Shown here one piece after another: positions 1 through 8,074 of a stretch of 64,000 nucleotides of DNA. The stretch's first letter is position 1. Each line of letters opens with the position of its first letter. This DNA comes from CAVDHB01 sp963608705 (lineage in GTDB: Bacteria; Bacteroidota; Bacteroidia; Bacteroidales; Bacteroidaceae). The translations under genes and the position numbers were made by a program. The notes beneath the pieces are model-generated. The model saw only the letters and a list, made by a program, of their open reading frames with translations, was not told the DNA's origin and ran no database searches. Where the stretch lies: assembly GCA_963608705.1 (NCBI GenBank), contig CAVDHB010000023.1:86179-150178 (forward strand), given 5' to 3'.

Positions 1-1288
1 CAACGACCCGTTGATTGACAACCGCGACTCCAAGAAACGTTATCGTGCAGATGTGTTGATTGAAGACCAGATTGCCAAATACGAGGAAAAAATAGCCAAA
101 GAAGTGGCAAAGGCCAAGAAACGTTTCGGCGACTCCTTTGACGAGGCTAAATACATGGAGACAAGTCCTCGTGTGTTGGAACACAAGAAAAAGCGTGACG
201 CACTGCACGAACGTTATAAAAAGGCAATGAACGCCAATGATTTGGCAGAACTGAAACAAATCATTCTGGACGAGGGTATCGTAGATCCTATCTCTGGCAC
301 GAAGAACTGGACGGATGTACGCCAGTTCAACTTGATGTTCAAGACTGAGGTAGGTTCCACATCCGAAGGAGCGAACGAGATTTACCTGCGTCCAGAAACA
401 GCACAGGGTATCTTCGTGAACTATCTAAACGTGCAGAAAACAGGCCGTATGAAACTGCCGTTCGGTATCGCACAGATAGGAAAGGCTTTCCGTAATGAGA
501 TTGTGGCAAGACAATTCGTCTTCCGTATGCGTGAGTTCGAACAGATGGAGATGCAGTTCTTCGTGAAGCCGGGTACTGAGATGGAATGGTTCAAGAAATG
601 GAAAGAGAACCGTATGAAATGGCACCAGGCACTGGGATTCGGAGCGGAGAACTACCGTTTCCATGACCATGAAAAACTGGCTTTCTATGCCAACGCCGCT
701 ACGGACATCGAGTTCAAGATGCCGTTCGGATTCAAAGAAGTGGAAGGTATTCACTCCCGTACCAACTACGACTTGTCACAGCATGAGAAATTCTCTGGCC
801 GTCAGATTAAATACTTCGACCCGGAGACTGGCGAAAGCTACACACCGTATGACATCGAGACTTCTATTGGTGTAGACCGTATGTTCCTTTCCGTAATGTG
901 CCACTCCTTCTGTGAAGAGAAGTTGGAAAACGGCGAAACACGTACCGTACTCCGTTTGCCAGACGCTTTGGCACCGGTGAAAGTGGCCGTGATGCCGTTG
1001 GTACGTAAAGACGGACTGGAGGAGAAGGCACAGGAAATCATGAACAACCTGCGTTTCCACTTCAATTGCCAGTACGATCCGAAAGACTCCATTGGCAAAC
1101 GCTACCGTCGTCAAGACGCAATCGGTACACCGTACTGTCTGACAGTGGATTACGACACACTGAAAGACAACTGCGTAACCATGCGTCATCGTGATACTAT
1201 GCAGCAAGAGCGTGTGCCTATCGACCAATTACTGAATATCATCAGCGATAAAGTAAGCATCGAAAGTCTATTGAAAAAACTTGTCTAA
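1..1288 (+). CDS. glyS: Glycyl-tRNA synthetase, 3' part (5' end outside window)
   Basis: Class II aminoacyl-tRNA synthetase of the dimeric (eukaryote/archaea-like) GlyRS type that charges tRNA-Gly. The frame is open to the left edge of the window, so the gene starts upstream; the TTG at position 11 is internal. Visible are the insert region after the first class II motif, a motif 2 region (KAFRNEIVARQFVFRMREFE), the GVDRMFLSV motif 3 region, and a C-terminal anticodon-binding domain (APVKVAVMPLV onwards) that ends in a normal terminus. The next gene, an FKBP lipoprotein, starts at the base after the stop codon, so the two are probably co-transcribed. Family identity is near certain; only the true start cannot be seen. 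Confidence 0.96.
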   Translation, partial: NDPLIDNRDSKKRYRADVLIEDQIAKYEEKIAKEVAKAKKRFGDSFDEAKYMETSPRVLEHKKKRDALHERYKKAMNANDLAELKQIILDEGIVDPISGTKNWTDVRQFNLMFKTEVGSTSEGANEIYLRPETAQGIFVNYLNVQKTGRMKLPFGIAQIGKAFRNEIVARQFVFRMREFEQMEMQFFVKPGTEMEWFKKWKENRMKWHQALGFGAENYRFHDHEKLAFYANAATDIEFKMPFGFKEVEGIHSRTNYDLSQHEKFSGRQIKYFDPETGESYTPYDIETSIGVDRMFLSVMCHSFCEEKLENGETRTVLRLPDALAPVKVAVMPLVRKDGLEEKAQEIMNNLRFHFNCQYDPKDSIGKRYRRQDAIGTPYCLTVDYDTLKDNCVTMRHRDTMQQERVPIDQLLNIISDKVSIESLLKKLV

Positions 1289-1927
1289 ATGCAGATACGT
1301 TCAACTATTCCCGCCTTGCTGTTAGGAGCTATGGCTCTCTTTGCGGCTTGCTCCGACTCGGAAGAGCCGGGCGAGTTTGACAACTGGCAGCAGCGCAATG
1401 TGCAATACCTCCTGCAAGTGGCAGACTCCGCCCAAAAGAACGTAGGCGGAAAATGGAAGATATTCCAAAACTACAAGTTGCAGCCTCAGCTCACATTGCC
1501 TACCATTACCGTAGACAATGTAAAGGACTTCATCTTCGTAAAAGAGTTGGTGGCCGGAGAAAGTACAAGCACCTCTCCCAAGTACACCGACTCTGTGGCG
1601 GTGGACTACAGAGGCCGTCTTATCCCCAGCTCCAGCTACAAGACAGGATATGTGTTCGACCAATCCTATACGGAAGACTTCGACTTATCTACATCCACTC
1701 CTTCGAAATTCACGGTAAACGGTGTAGTGACAGGCTGGATAACCGCCCTGCAACAAATGAAATTAGGTGACAGATGGATAGTGTATATTCCGCAAGAGCA
1801 AGCCTACGGTACGGAAACGAAGAGCGGCATCCCCGCTTACTCCACTCTGATATTTGATATGTATCTCAGAGGAAAGAAAGGTATTTCCAAGCATGACAAG
1901 TGGGAATATGTAGACGATAAGAACTAA
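1289..1927 (+). CDS. FKBP-type peptidyl-prolyl cis-trans isomerase lipoprotein
   Basis: 212 residues. The N-terminus is a lipoprotein signal (MQIRSTIPALLLGAMALFAAC, lipobox LFAAC with Cys21), so the mature protein is probably membrane-anchored in the envelope. The C-terminal half has FKBP-like features: a VAVDYRGRL strand, a GWITALQQMKLGDRW segment and a YIPQEQAYGTETKSGIPAYSTLIFDMYL end, which match the FKBP VxPx(L/Y)AYG...IPPxSxLxFD(V/I)xL pattern. It would speed proline isomerisation during periplasmic folding. It abuts the glycyl-tRNA synthetase stop and is followed by a strong bidirectional terminator. Catalytic activity is inferred from the family. Confidence 0.9.
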   Translation: MQIRSTIPALLLGAMALFAACSDSEEPGEFDNWQQRNVQYLLQVADSAQKNVGGKWKIFQNYKLQPQLTLPTITVDNVKDFIFVKELVAGESTSTSPKYTDSVAVDYRGRLIPSSSYKTGYVFDQSYTEDFDLSTSTPSKFTVNGVVTGWITALQQMKLGDRWIVYIPQEQAYGTETKSGIPAYSTLIFDMYLRGKKGISKHDKWEYVDDKN

Positions 1928-1928
1928 A

Positions 1929-1968
1929 ATAAAGCCGGGTGAAATTCATCATCCGGCTTTATTTTTAT
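1929..1968. terminator. Bidirectional Rho-independent terminator
   Basis: An AATAAAGCCGG arm pairs with CCGGCTTTATT, with a 13-nt loop and T runs on both strands. It lies between two convergent genes (FKBP lipoprotein on plus, ispH on minus) and can end both transcripts. Confidence 0.85.
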
Positions 1969-1985
1969 CTTGACCACAATATAGT

Positions 1986-2846
1986 TCAGCACCCTTTCTC
2001 AATAGCCTCCTTGCAAGCCTCCATCAGCCATTTAGGCGTGGAAGTCGCTCCACAGATGCCCACGGACTCCACACCTTCCAGCCAAGAGAAATCTATCTCT
2101 TTCTCACTGTCTATCAAATGTGTGTTCGCGTTCACTTTCTTACATTCATTATACAGCACCTTTCCATTCGAGCTTTTCTTGCCGCACACAAAAAGAATCA
2201 CGTCATGCTGAGTGGCAAATTTACGGATATTCGGCATTCGATTGGCCACCTGACGACAAATAGTGTCATAATATTTGAACGTGGCTTCCGGAGAGATATG
2301 CGCCTGAATATACGACACAATCTTACGGAAATCCTCCAATGACTTCGTAGTCTGGGAGTACAGGCTGATGCTGCGGGAGAAGTCCAACCGCTCCACATCT
2401 TCCACTCTTTCCAACACAATGGCCTGCCCGTCAGTCTGTCCTACCAGTCCAAGCACCTCGGCATGGCCTTTCTTTCCGAATATCACAATTTGAGTATCGG
2501 TATCCTTTGCCTTGTCATATTCCTTTTTGATGCGCTTCTGCAACTGCAGCACCACAGGACACGTAGCATCGATAATCTCTATACCGTTCTTCTCCGCCAG
2601 TCGATAAGTCGTTGGCGGCTCCCCATGCGCCCTGAGCAAGACCTTAGCCTGATGCAACTGGCAGAACTGTGCATGGTCTACGGTGGAAAGCCCCATTTCT
2701 TTCAAGCGTTCACACTCTTTTCCGTTATGCACAATATCCCCCAAGCAATACAGTTTCTTGTCTTGCTCCAGCTCTTTCTCAGCCTTGCGGATGGCCGTAG
2801 TCACACCAAAGCAGAATCCAGAACCTTCGTCAATCTCTATTTTCAT
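1986..2846 (-). CDS. ispH: 4-hydroxy-3-methylbut-2-enyl diphosphate reductase (LytB)
   Basis: Last enzyme of the MEP isoprenoid pathway; it reduces HMBPP to IPP and DMAPP with a [4Fe-4S] cluster in the cytosol. With the start at 2846 the protein has 286 residues, and the three conserved cluster cysteines are present at C12 (GSGFCFGV), C96 (DATCPVV) and C197 (YDTICRQV). The frame extends further upstream, but ATG 2846 is preferred because MKIEIDEGSGFCFGV is the family N-terminus and this ATG overlaps the cmk stop (ATGA), a typical translational-coupling arrangement. It is the last gene of the minus-strand run glnS / CoADR-like / cmk / ispH. Confidence 0.95.
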   Translation of the reverse strand: MKIEIDEGSGFCFGVTTAIRKAEKELEQDKKLYCLGDIVHNGKECERLKEMGLSTVDHAQFCQLHQAKVLLRAHGEPPTTYRLAEKNGIEIIDATCPVVLQLQKRIKKEYDKAKDTDTQIVIFGKKGHAEVLGLVGQTDGQAIVLERVEDVERLDFSRSISLYSQTTKSLEDFRKIVSYIQAHISPEATFKYYDTICRQVANRMPNIRKFATQHDVILFVCGKKSSNGKVLYNECKKVNANTHLIDSEKEIDFSWLEGVESVGICGATSTPKWLMEACKEAIEKGC

Positions 2847-3535
2847 GCCTTGGTTCTTTCCTCCACCTTCCGCAACAACCACGCTTTCTGTTCAGCAATG
2901 GTCATCTTGCCATTATCCAATACCACGGCATCCTCCGCCTTGGTCAATGGACTCACCGGACGATGCTGGTCTATATAATCCCGTTCGTTGATATTTTTCA
3001 ACACCTCTTCAAATGCAGCAGGCTTCCCCTTTGCTACAAGTTCCTTAAAACGTCTCTCCGCCCTGATTTCGGGCGCACACGTCACAAAGATTTTCAATTC
3101 AGCCTGCGGGAATACCGTGGTACCTACATCTCTTCCGTCCATGACGATTCCCTTTTCATTGCCCATCGCCCGTTGCTGCTCCGTGAGCTTCGCACGCACA
3201 GCAGGCTCCGCTGCCACAGGACTTACATGGGAAGACACATCCATGGAACGAATCTCGCTCTCCACATCTTCCCCATTCAGGTATGTATGCGCACGGTTCT
3301 CCACTGAATCAAAGCGAAACTCGATGTGAATGTCCGAAAGCAGGGACTCCAGTTTCTCACTGTTCAAGCTCCCATCCTCTTTCCAGCAGTCATGCCGCAA
3401 ACTATAAAGTGTGACCGCCCTGTACATAGCACCTGTATCCACATAGACATAGCCTATTTCCTTGGCCAAGTCCTTGGCCATCGTGCTTTTCCCGCACGAA
3501 GAAAAACCGTCTATGGCAATTATTATCTTTTTCAT
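2843..3535 (-). CDS. cmk: Cytidylate kinase
   Basis: 230-residue NMP kinase that phosphorylates CMP and dCMP. The N-terminal P-loop is IAIDGFSSCGKSTMAKDLA, followed by the YVDTGAMYRAVT nucleotide-binding segment and the VMDGRDVGTTVFPQAELKIF motif that is diagnostic of bacterial Cmk. The length is normal. Its stop codon overlaps the ispH start by four bases, and its start is 15 bp after the stop of the upstream oxidoreductase, so it sits inside an operon. Confidence 0.96.
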   Translation of the reverse strand: MKKIIIAIDGFSSCGKSTMAKDLAKEIGYVYVDTGAMYRAVTLYSLRHDCWKEDGSLNSEKLESLLSDIHIEFRFDSVENRAHTYLNGEDVESEIRSMDVSSHVSPVAAEPAVRAKLTEQQRAMGNEKGIVMDGRDVGTTVFPQAELKIFVTCAPEIRAERRFKELVAKGKPAAFEEVLKNINERDYIDQHRPVSPLTKAEDAVVLDNGKMTIAEQKAWLLRKVEERTKA

Positions 3536-3550
3536 CGTTCGTCTGTTATC

Positions 3551-5194
3551 TTATTCCACTAAATCTTTACACGTCAGGTAGCCGCCAACCAAGTTTCTTA
3601 TCTCCCTGTCTGACCATAATTGCATGAGCTTGCGGACGGCTACATAACCTCTCATCCCCACACGACAGTAGACCCATACAGGCTTACCCTCTGGTAGCTC
3701 AAACACTGCATTATCCAGTTCATCCACAGGGATATTCACCGCCCCTTTCAAATGTCCCGCAGCGTACTCCATCTTCGTGCGCACATCTATCAACATAGCC
3801 TCTTTCCGTTTCTCGGACAACAAATCTTGCCAATACAAGGGGAGCATCTTTTTCCGAAGAATATTGTCTGCCACATAGCCCGCTAACACCACGGGGTCTT
3901 TAGGCGAGCCAAAGGGAGGCGCATAACACGGCTCAAGCTCTATCAAATCTTCCACAGAAGCTTCCGAATGCTTCAGCACAGCTGAAATTTGGTCTATCCG
4001 CTTGTCCACTCCTTCTGCTCCCACGGCTTCTGCGCCAAACAACTCTCCATCCGTTGCAAACAGCACTTTCAGTGTCAGCATCTTCGCCCCGGGATAAAAC
4101 CCGACATGCTGGAAAGAATGAACCGTGGCGGAATGATAATGTATTCTTGCCTCGGTCAGCTCTTTCTCCGTCCATCCCGTTTTGGCCACTTGCAAATCGA
4201 ACACTTTCACTATGGATGTACACAAAGGATACGCACGCCTTTGATTGCCTCCACACATATTGTCCGCAGCAATACGAGCATAATAGTTTGCCGGACCAGC
4301 CAACATAGGTAAACAAAAACGAGCAAAAGGTCCCATTGTCTCTACGGCGTCTCCCACCGCATAGATATCCTCATTGGAGGTCTGCATAAAAGCATTCACT
4401 CTTATTCCTCCCAAATCTCCTATTTCCAGCCCCGCATTCTTGGCGAGTTTCACGTTCGGACGCACTCCCACACAAAGCATCACCATACCCATCCGCAATA
4501 TATCGCCCGAAGAAAGACGCGCTTCCAAGGTTTGCTCCGATGAAGAAATCTCCTGCACAGTCACACCCGTATAGACTTTCACCTCATGGGCTTCCAACTC
4601 CTTGCGTACTCGCACTGAGAACTCCACATCCATCGCTGGCAAAACTCTATTTTTCGATTCGACTAATGTTACTTTCCAACCCGCCAAACGCAAGTTCTCC
4701 ACTAACTCCAAACCGATGAATCCGCTTCCCACTACCACAGCCTCCTTGCAAGCCGACTGCTCCATGAAACGCTTCACGGACAAGGCATCTTCCAAAGAAT
4801 GAAAGGTGAACACGCCTGGCAAGTCTACTCCCTTAATGGATGGAAGAACAGCCTCCGCACCAGTAGAAAGCAGCAACTTATCATACGACTCCTCATAATC
4901 CTCCCCTTGGGCAGGATGAATTCTCACCACCTTTCTGTCCGCATCCACAGACACCACTTCCGACTCTGTGCGTACATCTATATGATAACGCTCCTTGAAA
5001 TAACGAGGCGAGGCTACATGCAGCGTGGACTCGTTGGCTATCACTCCTCCTATATAATAAGGAGTGCCGCATCCCGCATAAGAGACATCCCGCCCCTTTT
5101 CAAGAAGCAGGATGTCCGCAAATTCGTCATTACGCCGAAGCCTTGCGGCGGCTGTCGCACCGCCTGCCAGACCTCCGACTATGATATATTTCAT
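3551..5194 (-). CDS. CoA-disulfide reductase-like flavoprotein with C-terminal rhodanese domain
   Basis: 547 residues. The FAD-binding N-terminus (MKYIIVGGLAGGATAAARLR) is followed by SYAGCGTPYYIGG with Cys42, the single redox cysteine of the CoA-disulfide reductase / NADH oxidase / persulfide reductase class. Further along are an NAD(P)-binding GSGFIGLELVE stretch and a second FAD motif (NEDIYAVGDAVE). From about residue 450 a rhodanese domain follows (MLIDVRTKMEYAAGHLKGAVNIP) with active-site loop YCRVGMRG. This architecture matches CoADR-RHD proteins that reduce CoA disulfide, CoA persulfide or polysulfide. Start ATG 5194 abuts the glnS stop exactly. The precise substrate is not readable from sequence. 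Confidence 0.88.
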   Translation of the reverse strand: MKYIIVGGLAGGATAAARLRRNDEFADILLLEKGRDVSYAGCGTPYYIGGVIANESTLHVASPRYFKERYHIDVRTESEVVSVDADRKVVRIHPAQGEDYEESYDKLLLSTGAEAVLPSIKGVDLPGVFTFHSLEDALSVKRFMEQSACKEAVVVGSGFIGLELVENLRLAGWKVTLVESKNRVLPAMDVEFSVRVRKELEAHEVKVYTGVTVQEISSSEQTLEARLSSGDILRMGMVMLCVGVRPNVKLAKNAGLEIGDLGGIRVNAFMQTSNEDIYAVGDAVETMGPFARFCLPMLAGPANYYARIAADNMCGGNQRRAYPLCTSIVKVFDLQVAKTGWTEKELTEARIHYHSATVHSFQHVGFYPGAKMLTLKVLFATDGELFGAEAVGAEGVDKRIDQISAVLKHSEASVEDLIELEPCYAPPFGSPKDPVVLAGYVADNILRKKMLPLYWQDLLSEKRKEAMLIDVRTKMEYAAGHLKGAVNIPVDELDNAVFELPEGKPVWVYCRVGMRGYVAVRKLMQLWSDREIRNLVGGYLTCKDLVE

Positions 5195-6901
5195 TTATTT
5201 CTTTTTATTGATTTTACTCCAAGTATCTTTCAGACTTACCGTGCGGTTGAACACCAAGTGTTCTGGTGTAGTGTCAGGGTCAGCCATGAAGTAGCCCGTG
5301 CGCTGGAACTGGAGATATTCTCCCGGCTTTGCATCCTTCAAATAGTTCTCCACATAGCAGTTATTCAAGACCTTGATGGAATCCGGGTTCAACAGCTCAC
5401 GGAAATCACGCTCGTCCGCAGCAGGATTCTCCACACTGAACAAACGGTCATACAGTCTTACCTCGGCAGGAAGACAATGTCCACAGCTCACCCAGTGCAA
5501 GGTACCTTTCACTTTCCGGTTAGCTCCCGGCATACCCGTCTTGCTCTCAGGGTCATACTCACACTGGATTTCCGTGATATTTCCCTCGGCATCCTTCGTA
5601 CATCCCGTACACTTCACGATATAAGCGTTCTTCAAGCGCACTTCCTTTCCCGGAGTCATGCGGAAGAATTTCTTCGGAGCGTCCTCCATGAAGTCAGCCC
5701 GCTCTATCCACAATTCACGGCTGAAAGTAATGGTATGAGTGCCCGCAGTCTCATCCTCGGGATTGTTCACGGCTTCCATCTCTTCAGTCTTTCCTTCCGG
5801 GTAATTCGTGATGACTAATTTCACGGGGTCAAGCACCGCAGACACACGAGTGGCTCTGGCGTTCAAATCTTCTCTTACCGCCGCCTCCAACAAGGCGAAA
5901 TCGTTCAAAGCATCGAATTTGGTATATCCAATCATCGTGATGAACTTACGGATAGACTCGGGAGAATATCCACGGCGACGATATCCACAGATAGTCGGCA
6001 TACGAGGATCGTCCCATCCGCTGACCAGTCCTTCCTGCACGAGAGCCAACAACTTACGTTTACTCATGACTGTGTATGTCAAGTTCAACCGGTTGAATTC
6101 AATTTGTCGAGGACGATGGTCTTCCAAGTCCTTTCCCTCTTTCAACTCATCGATGAAATGATTGTAAAGCGGACGGTGCACAGAAAATTCCAACGTACAG
6201 ATGGAATGCGTCACTCCTTCGAAGAAGTCACTCTGTCCGTGTGCGAAATCATACATGGGATAAGCCTTCCATTTCGTGCCTGTACGATGATGTTCCTTGT
6301 TGATGATACGATAGATTACCGGGTCACGGAAGTGCATATTCGGATTCGCCATGTCAAGTTTCGCACGCAACACCATGGCTCCCTCCTCCACTTCTCCGCT
6401 ATTCATCTTCTCAAACAAGCGCAGGTTTTCCTCTATCGGACGATCCCGGTAAGGGCTGGGAGTTCCCGGCTCGGTCGGTGTGCCTTTCTGTGCGGCAATT
6501 TCCTCACTGGTCTGTTCGTCGATATACGCTTTACCTTCCTTGATAAGCCGCACGGCGAAATCCCACAGATTTTGGAAATAGTCCGACGCATAGTAAATAT
6601 GTCCCCAGTGGAAACCCAGCCACTGAATATCTCGTTTGATAGCCTCCACATACTCGTTATCCTCTTTCTGCGGATTAGTGTCGTCCAGCCTTAAATTGCA
6701 TACTCCATGATACTTCTCGGCAATTCCGAAGTCCATGCAGATAGCCTTGGCGTGTCCAATATGCAGATAGCCGTTCGGCTCGGGTGGGAAACGCGTCTGG
6801 ATTCTTCCATCATTCTTTCCATTGCGCAAATCATCCTCTACGATTTCTTCCACAAAGTTCCGTGGATTTCCCAATTCGGGATGTTCAAGTTTTTCACTCA
6901 T
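5195..6901 (-). CDS. glnS: Glutaminyl-tRNA synthetase
   Basis: Class I synthetase that charges tRNA-Gln. The HIGH motif appears in FPPEPNGYLHIGHAKAICMDF and the KMSKS-type loop in VMSKRKL. C-terminal beta-barrel anticodon domains follow, ending in the typical FNRTVSLKDTW region. I chose ATG 6901 (MSEKLEHPELGNPRNFVEEI, 568 residues) over an in-frame start 159 bp further upstream because the family begins here and a TANNTTTG promoter box lies at 6944-6951, between the two. The stop is directly followed by the next gene's ATG, so this gene probably leads the glnS / CoADR-like / cmk / ispH run. Confidence 0.96.
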   Translation of the reverse strand: MSEKLEHPELGNPRNFVEEIVEDDLRNGKNDGRIQTRFPPEPNGYLHIGHAKAICMDFGIAEKYHGVCNLRLDDTNPQKEDNEYVEAIKRDIQWLGFHWGHIYYASDYFQNLWDFAVRLIKEGKAYIDEQTSEEIAAQKGTPTEPGTPSPYRDRPIEENLRLFEKMNSGEVEEGAMVLRAKLDMANPNMHFRDPVIYRIINKEHHRTGTKWKAYPMYDFAHGQSDFFEGVTHSICTLEFSVHRPLYNHFIDELKEGKDLEDHRPRQIEFNRLNLTYTVMSKRKLLALVQEGLVSGWDDPRMPTICGYRRRGYSPESIRKFITMIGYTKFDALNDFALLEAAVREDLNARATRVSAVLDPVKLVITNYPEGKTEEMEAVNNPEDETAGTHTITFSRELWIERADFMEDAPKKFFRMTPGKEVRLKNAYIVKCTGCTKDAEGNITEIQCEYDPESKTGMPGANRKVKGTLHWVSCGHCLPAEVRLYDRLFSVENPAADERDFRELLNPDSIKVLNNCYVENYLKDAKPGEYLQFQRTGYFMADPDTTPEHLVFNRTVSLKDTWSKINKKK

Positions 6902-6943
6902 ATTCTGATATCCTTTTAGTTTCTTGCTTTTTCTAATATGGGA

Positions 6944-6951
6944 CAAATATA
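6944..6951 (-). promoter_or_regulatory. Promoter -7 box for the glnS operon
   Basis: TATATTTG on the minus strand matches the Bacteroidetes -7 consensus TANNTTTG and lies about 43 bp before the glnS ATG. The -33 TTTG is not conserved. Confidence 0.55.
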
Positions 6952-7127
6952 CGATTTTTATTCGGCTTTCCGCCCATTTCCCCACAGAATCTTCAAATAT
7001 AAAAATTTTCCCGTACAATATCCATAAGCCAACACCTTTATCAAAGTATAAAATAGCCAATTATACCCTCAACGGATGTTAATATTTCCCTTTATTCATC
7101 CCTTTTTTCTGTTTTCCGTATTAAGTT

Positions 7128-7159
7128 TTTGTTTATCAGCGAAAATATTGCCATCTTTG
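7128..7159 (+). promoter_or_regulatory. Promoter for a possible small RNA
   Basis: A TTTG at 7128-7131 is followed by exactly 20 bp and CATCTTTG (7152-7159), one mismatch from the TANNTTTG box. Transcription would start near 7166 and meet a terminator at 7219-7251, with no open reading frame between. Confidence 0.5.
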
Positions 7160-7165
7160 CACTGT

Positions 7166-7251
7166 TATCCTAAAAACAATCTTTTTACCTTAAAAGACTA
7201 ATACCTATTGGAATTGGGATTAGCTCCTCTGTGAAGAGGGGCTAATTTTTT
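7166..7251 (+). ncRNA. Candidate small RNA of about 85 nt
   Basis: The segment lies between a well-spaced promoter and a strong terminator in a 420-bp gene-free stretch between divergent genes. It holds no convincing coding frame and has its own hairpin end. It could instead be an attenuated leader of the downstream glycosyltransferase-pyrC run, but that run has its own TAACTTTG box at 7295-7302, which favours an independent transcript. Expression is unproven. Confidence 0.4.
7219..7251 (+). terminator. Rho-independent terminator
   Basis: A 12-bp stem (ATTAGCTCCTCT with AGAGGGGCTAAT, one T-G wobble), a GTGA tetraloop and a T run immediately after it. It closes the candidate small RNA and lies upstream of the next promoter. 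Confidence 0.8.
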
Positions 7252-7294
7252 GTGTCTGTTTCCACACATCCCTTTATGGTTCAATATTTTTGTG

Positions 7295-7302
7295 TAACTT
7301 TG
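7295..7302 (+). promoter_or_regulatory. Promoter -7 box for the glycosyltransferase/pyrC run
   Basis: TAACTTTG matches TANNTTTG exactly and lies 22 bp before the ATG at 7324. This supports that ATG over the in-frame start at 7252, which would be upstream of the transcription start. Confidence 0.6.
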
Positions 7303-7323
7303 CCGTCAAATAACAGTAAAGGT

Positions 7324-8067
7324 ATGCAAACAGACAGCATTGTAATTATTCCGACATACAACGAAATAGAAAACATCGACCATATCATAGAGGCTGTTTT
7401 CCATTTAGAGAAAGCTTTCGACATTCTTATCATTGACGATGGCTCGCCCGACGGCACCGCACAGGAGGTAAAAAGACTGATGGGAGTCTATCCCAACCGT
7501 CTGCACCTGATAGAACGAAAGGGGAAATTAGGACTGGGCACCGCTTATATACGAGGATTCAAATGGGCTATTGAACATCAATATGACTATATCTTCGAGA
7601 TGGATGCGGATTTCAGCCACAAGCCTTCCGACTTGCCCCGCCTGTACAAAGCCTGTGCGGAAGAAGGATACGACATGTCCATCGGCTCACGCTATGTGAG
7701 CGGAGTGAATGTGGTGAACTGGCCTATCGGAAGAGTGTTGATGAGCTATTACGCCTCGAAATACGTAAAGATAGTCACAGGACTTCCCATCCACGACACC
7801 ACAGCCGGGTTTGTATGCTATACTCGCCGGGTGTTGGAGACCATCGATCTCGACCATATCCACTTCAAGGGATACGCTTTCCAGATAGAGATGAAATTCA
7901 CTGCTTACAAATGTGGCTTCAAGATAAAAGAAGTGCCTGTCATCTTCGTGAACCGTACACTCGGCACCTCCAAAATGAGCGGTGGCATCTTTGGAGAAGC
8001 GTTCTTCGGCGTGATGCGACTCCGCCTGCAAAGTTTCACAAGAAAATATCCACATCCTTCCAAATAA
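7324..8067 (+). CDS. Polyprenol-phosphate mannosyl/glucosyltransferase-like GT2
   Basis: 247 residues. GT-A fold family 2 enzyme of the dolichol-phosphate mannose synthase class: VIIPTYNEIENIDHII at the N-terminus, IIDDGSPDGT, EMDADFSHKPSDLP with the metal-binding DAD, and SRYVSG. C-terminal membrane anchors are absent, so it resembles the soluble form. It would move a sugar from a nucleotide donor to a polyprenyl phosphate at the cytoplasmic membrane face. The start at 7324 is chosen because the domain begins immediately after it and a promoter box lies just upstream. It is separated by 7 bp from pyrC. Confidence 0.88.
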   Translation: MQTDSIVIIPTYNEIENIDHIIEAVFHLEKAFDILIIDDGSPDGTAQEVKRLMGVYPNRLHLIERKGKLGLGTAYIRGFKWAIEHQYDYIFEMDADFSHKPSDLPRLYKACAEEGYDMSIGSRYVSGVNVVNWPIGRVLMSYYASKYVKIVTGLPIHDTTAGFVCYTRRVLETIDLDHIHFKGYAFQIEMKFTAYKCGFKIKEVPVIFVNRTLGTSKMSGGIFGEAFFGVMRLRLQSFTRKYPHPSK

Positions 8068-8074
8068 GAAGATT

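Noticed and set aside
4799..5818. 339-codon plus-strand frame opposite the CoADR-like and glnS genes
   Set aside because: It runs antisense over two clearly conserved genes, shows no domain, and its composition follows from the codon bias of the real genes.
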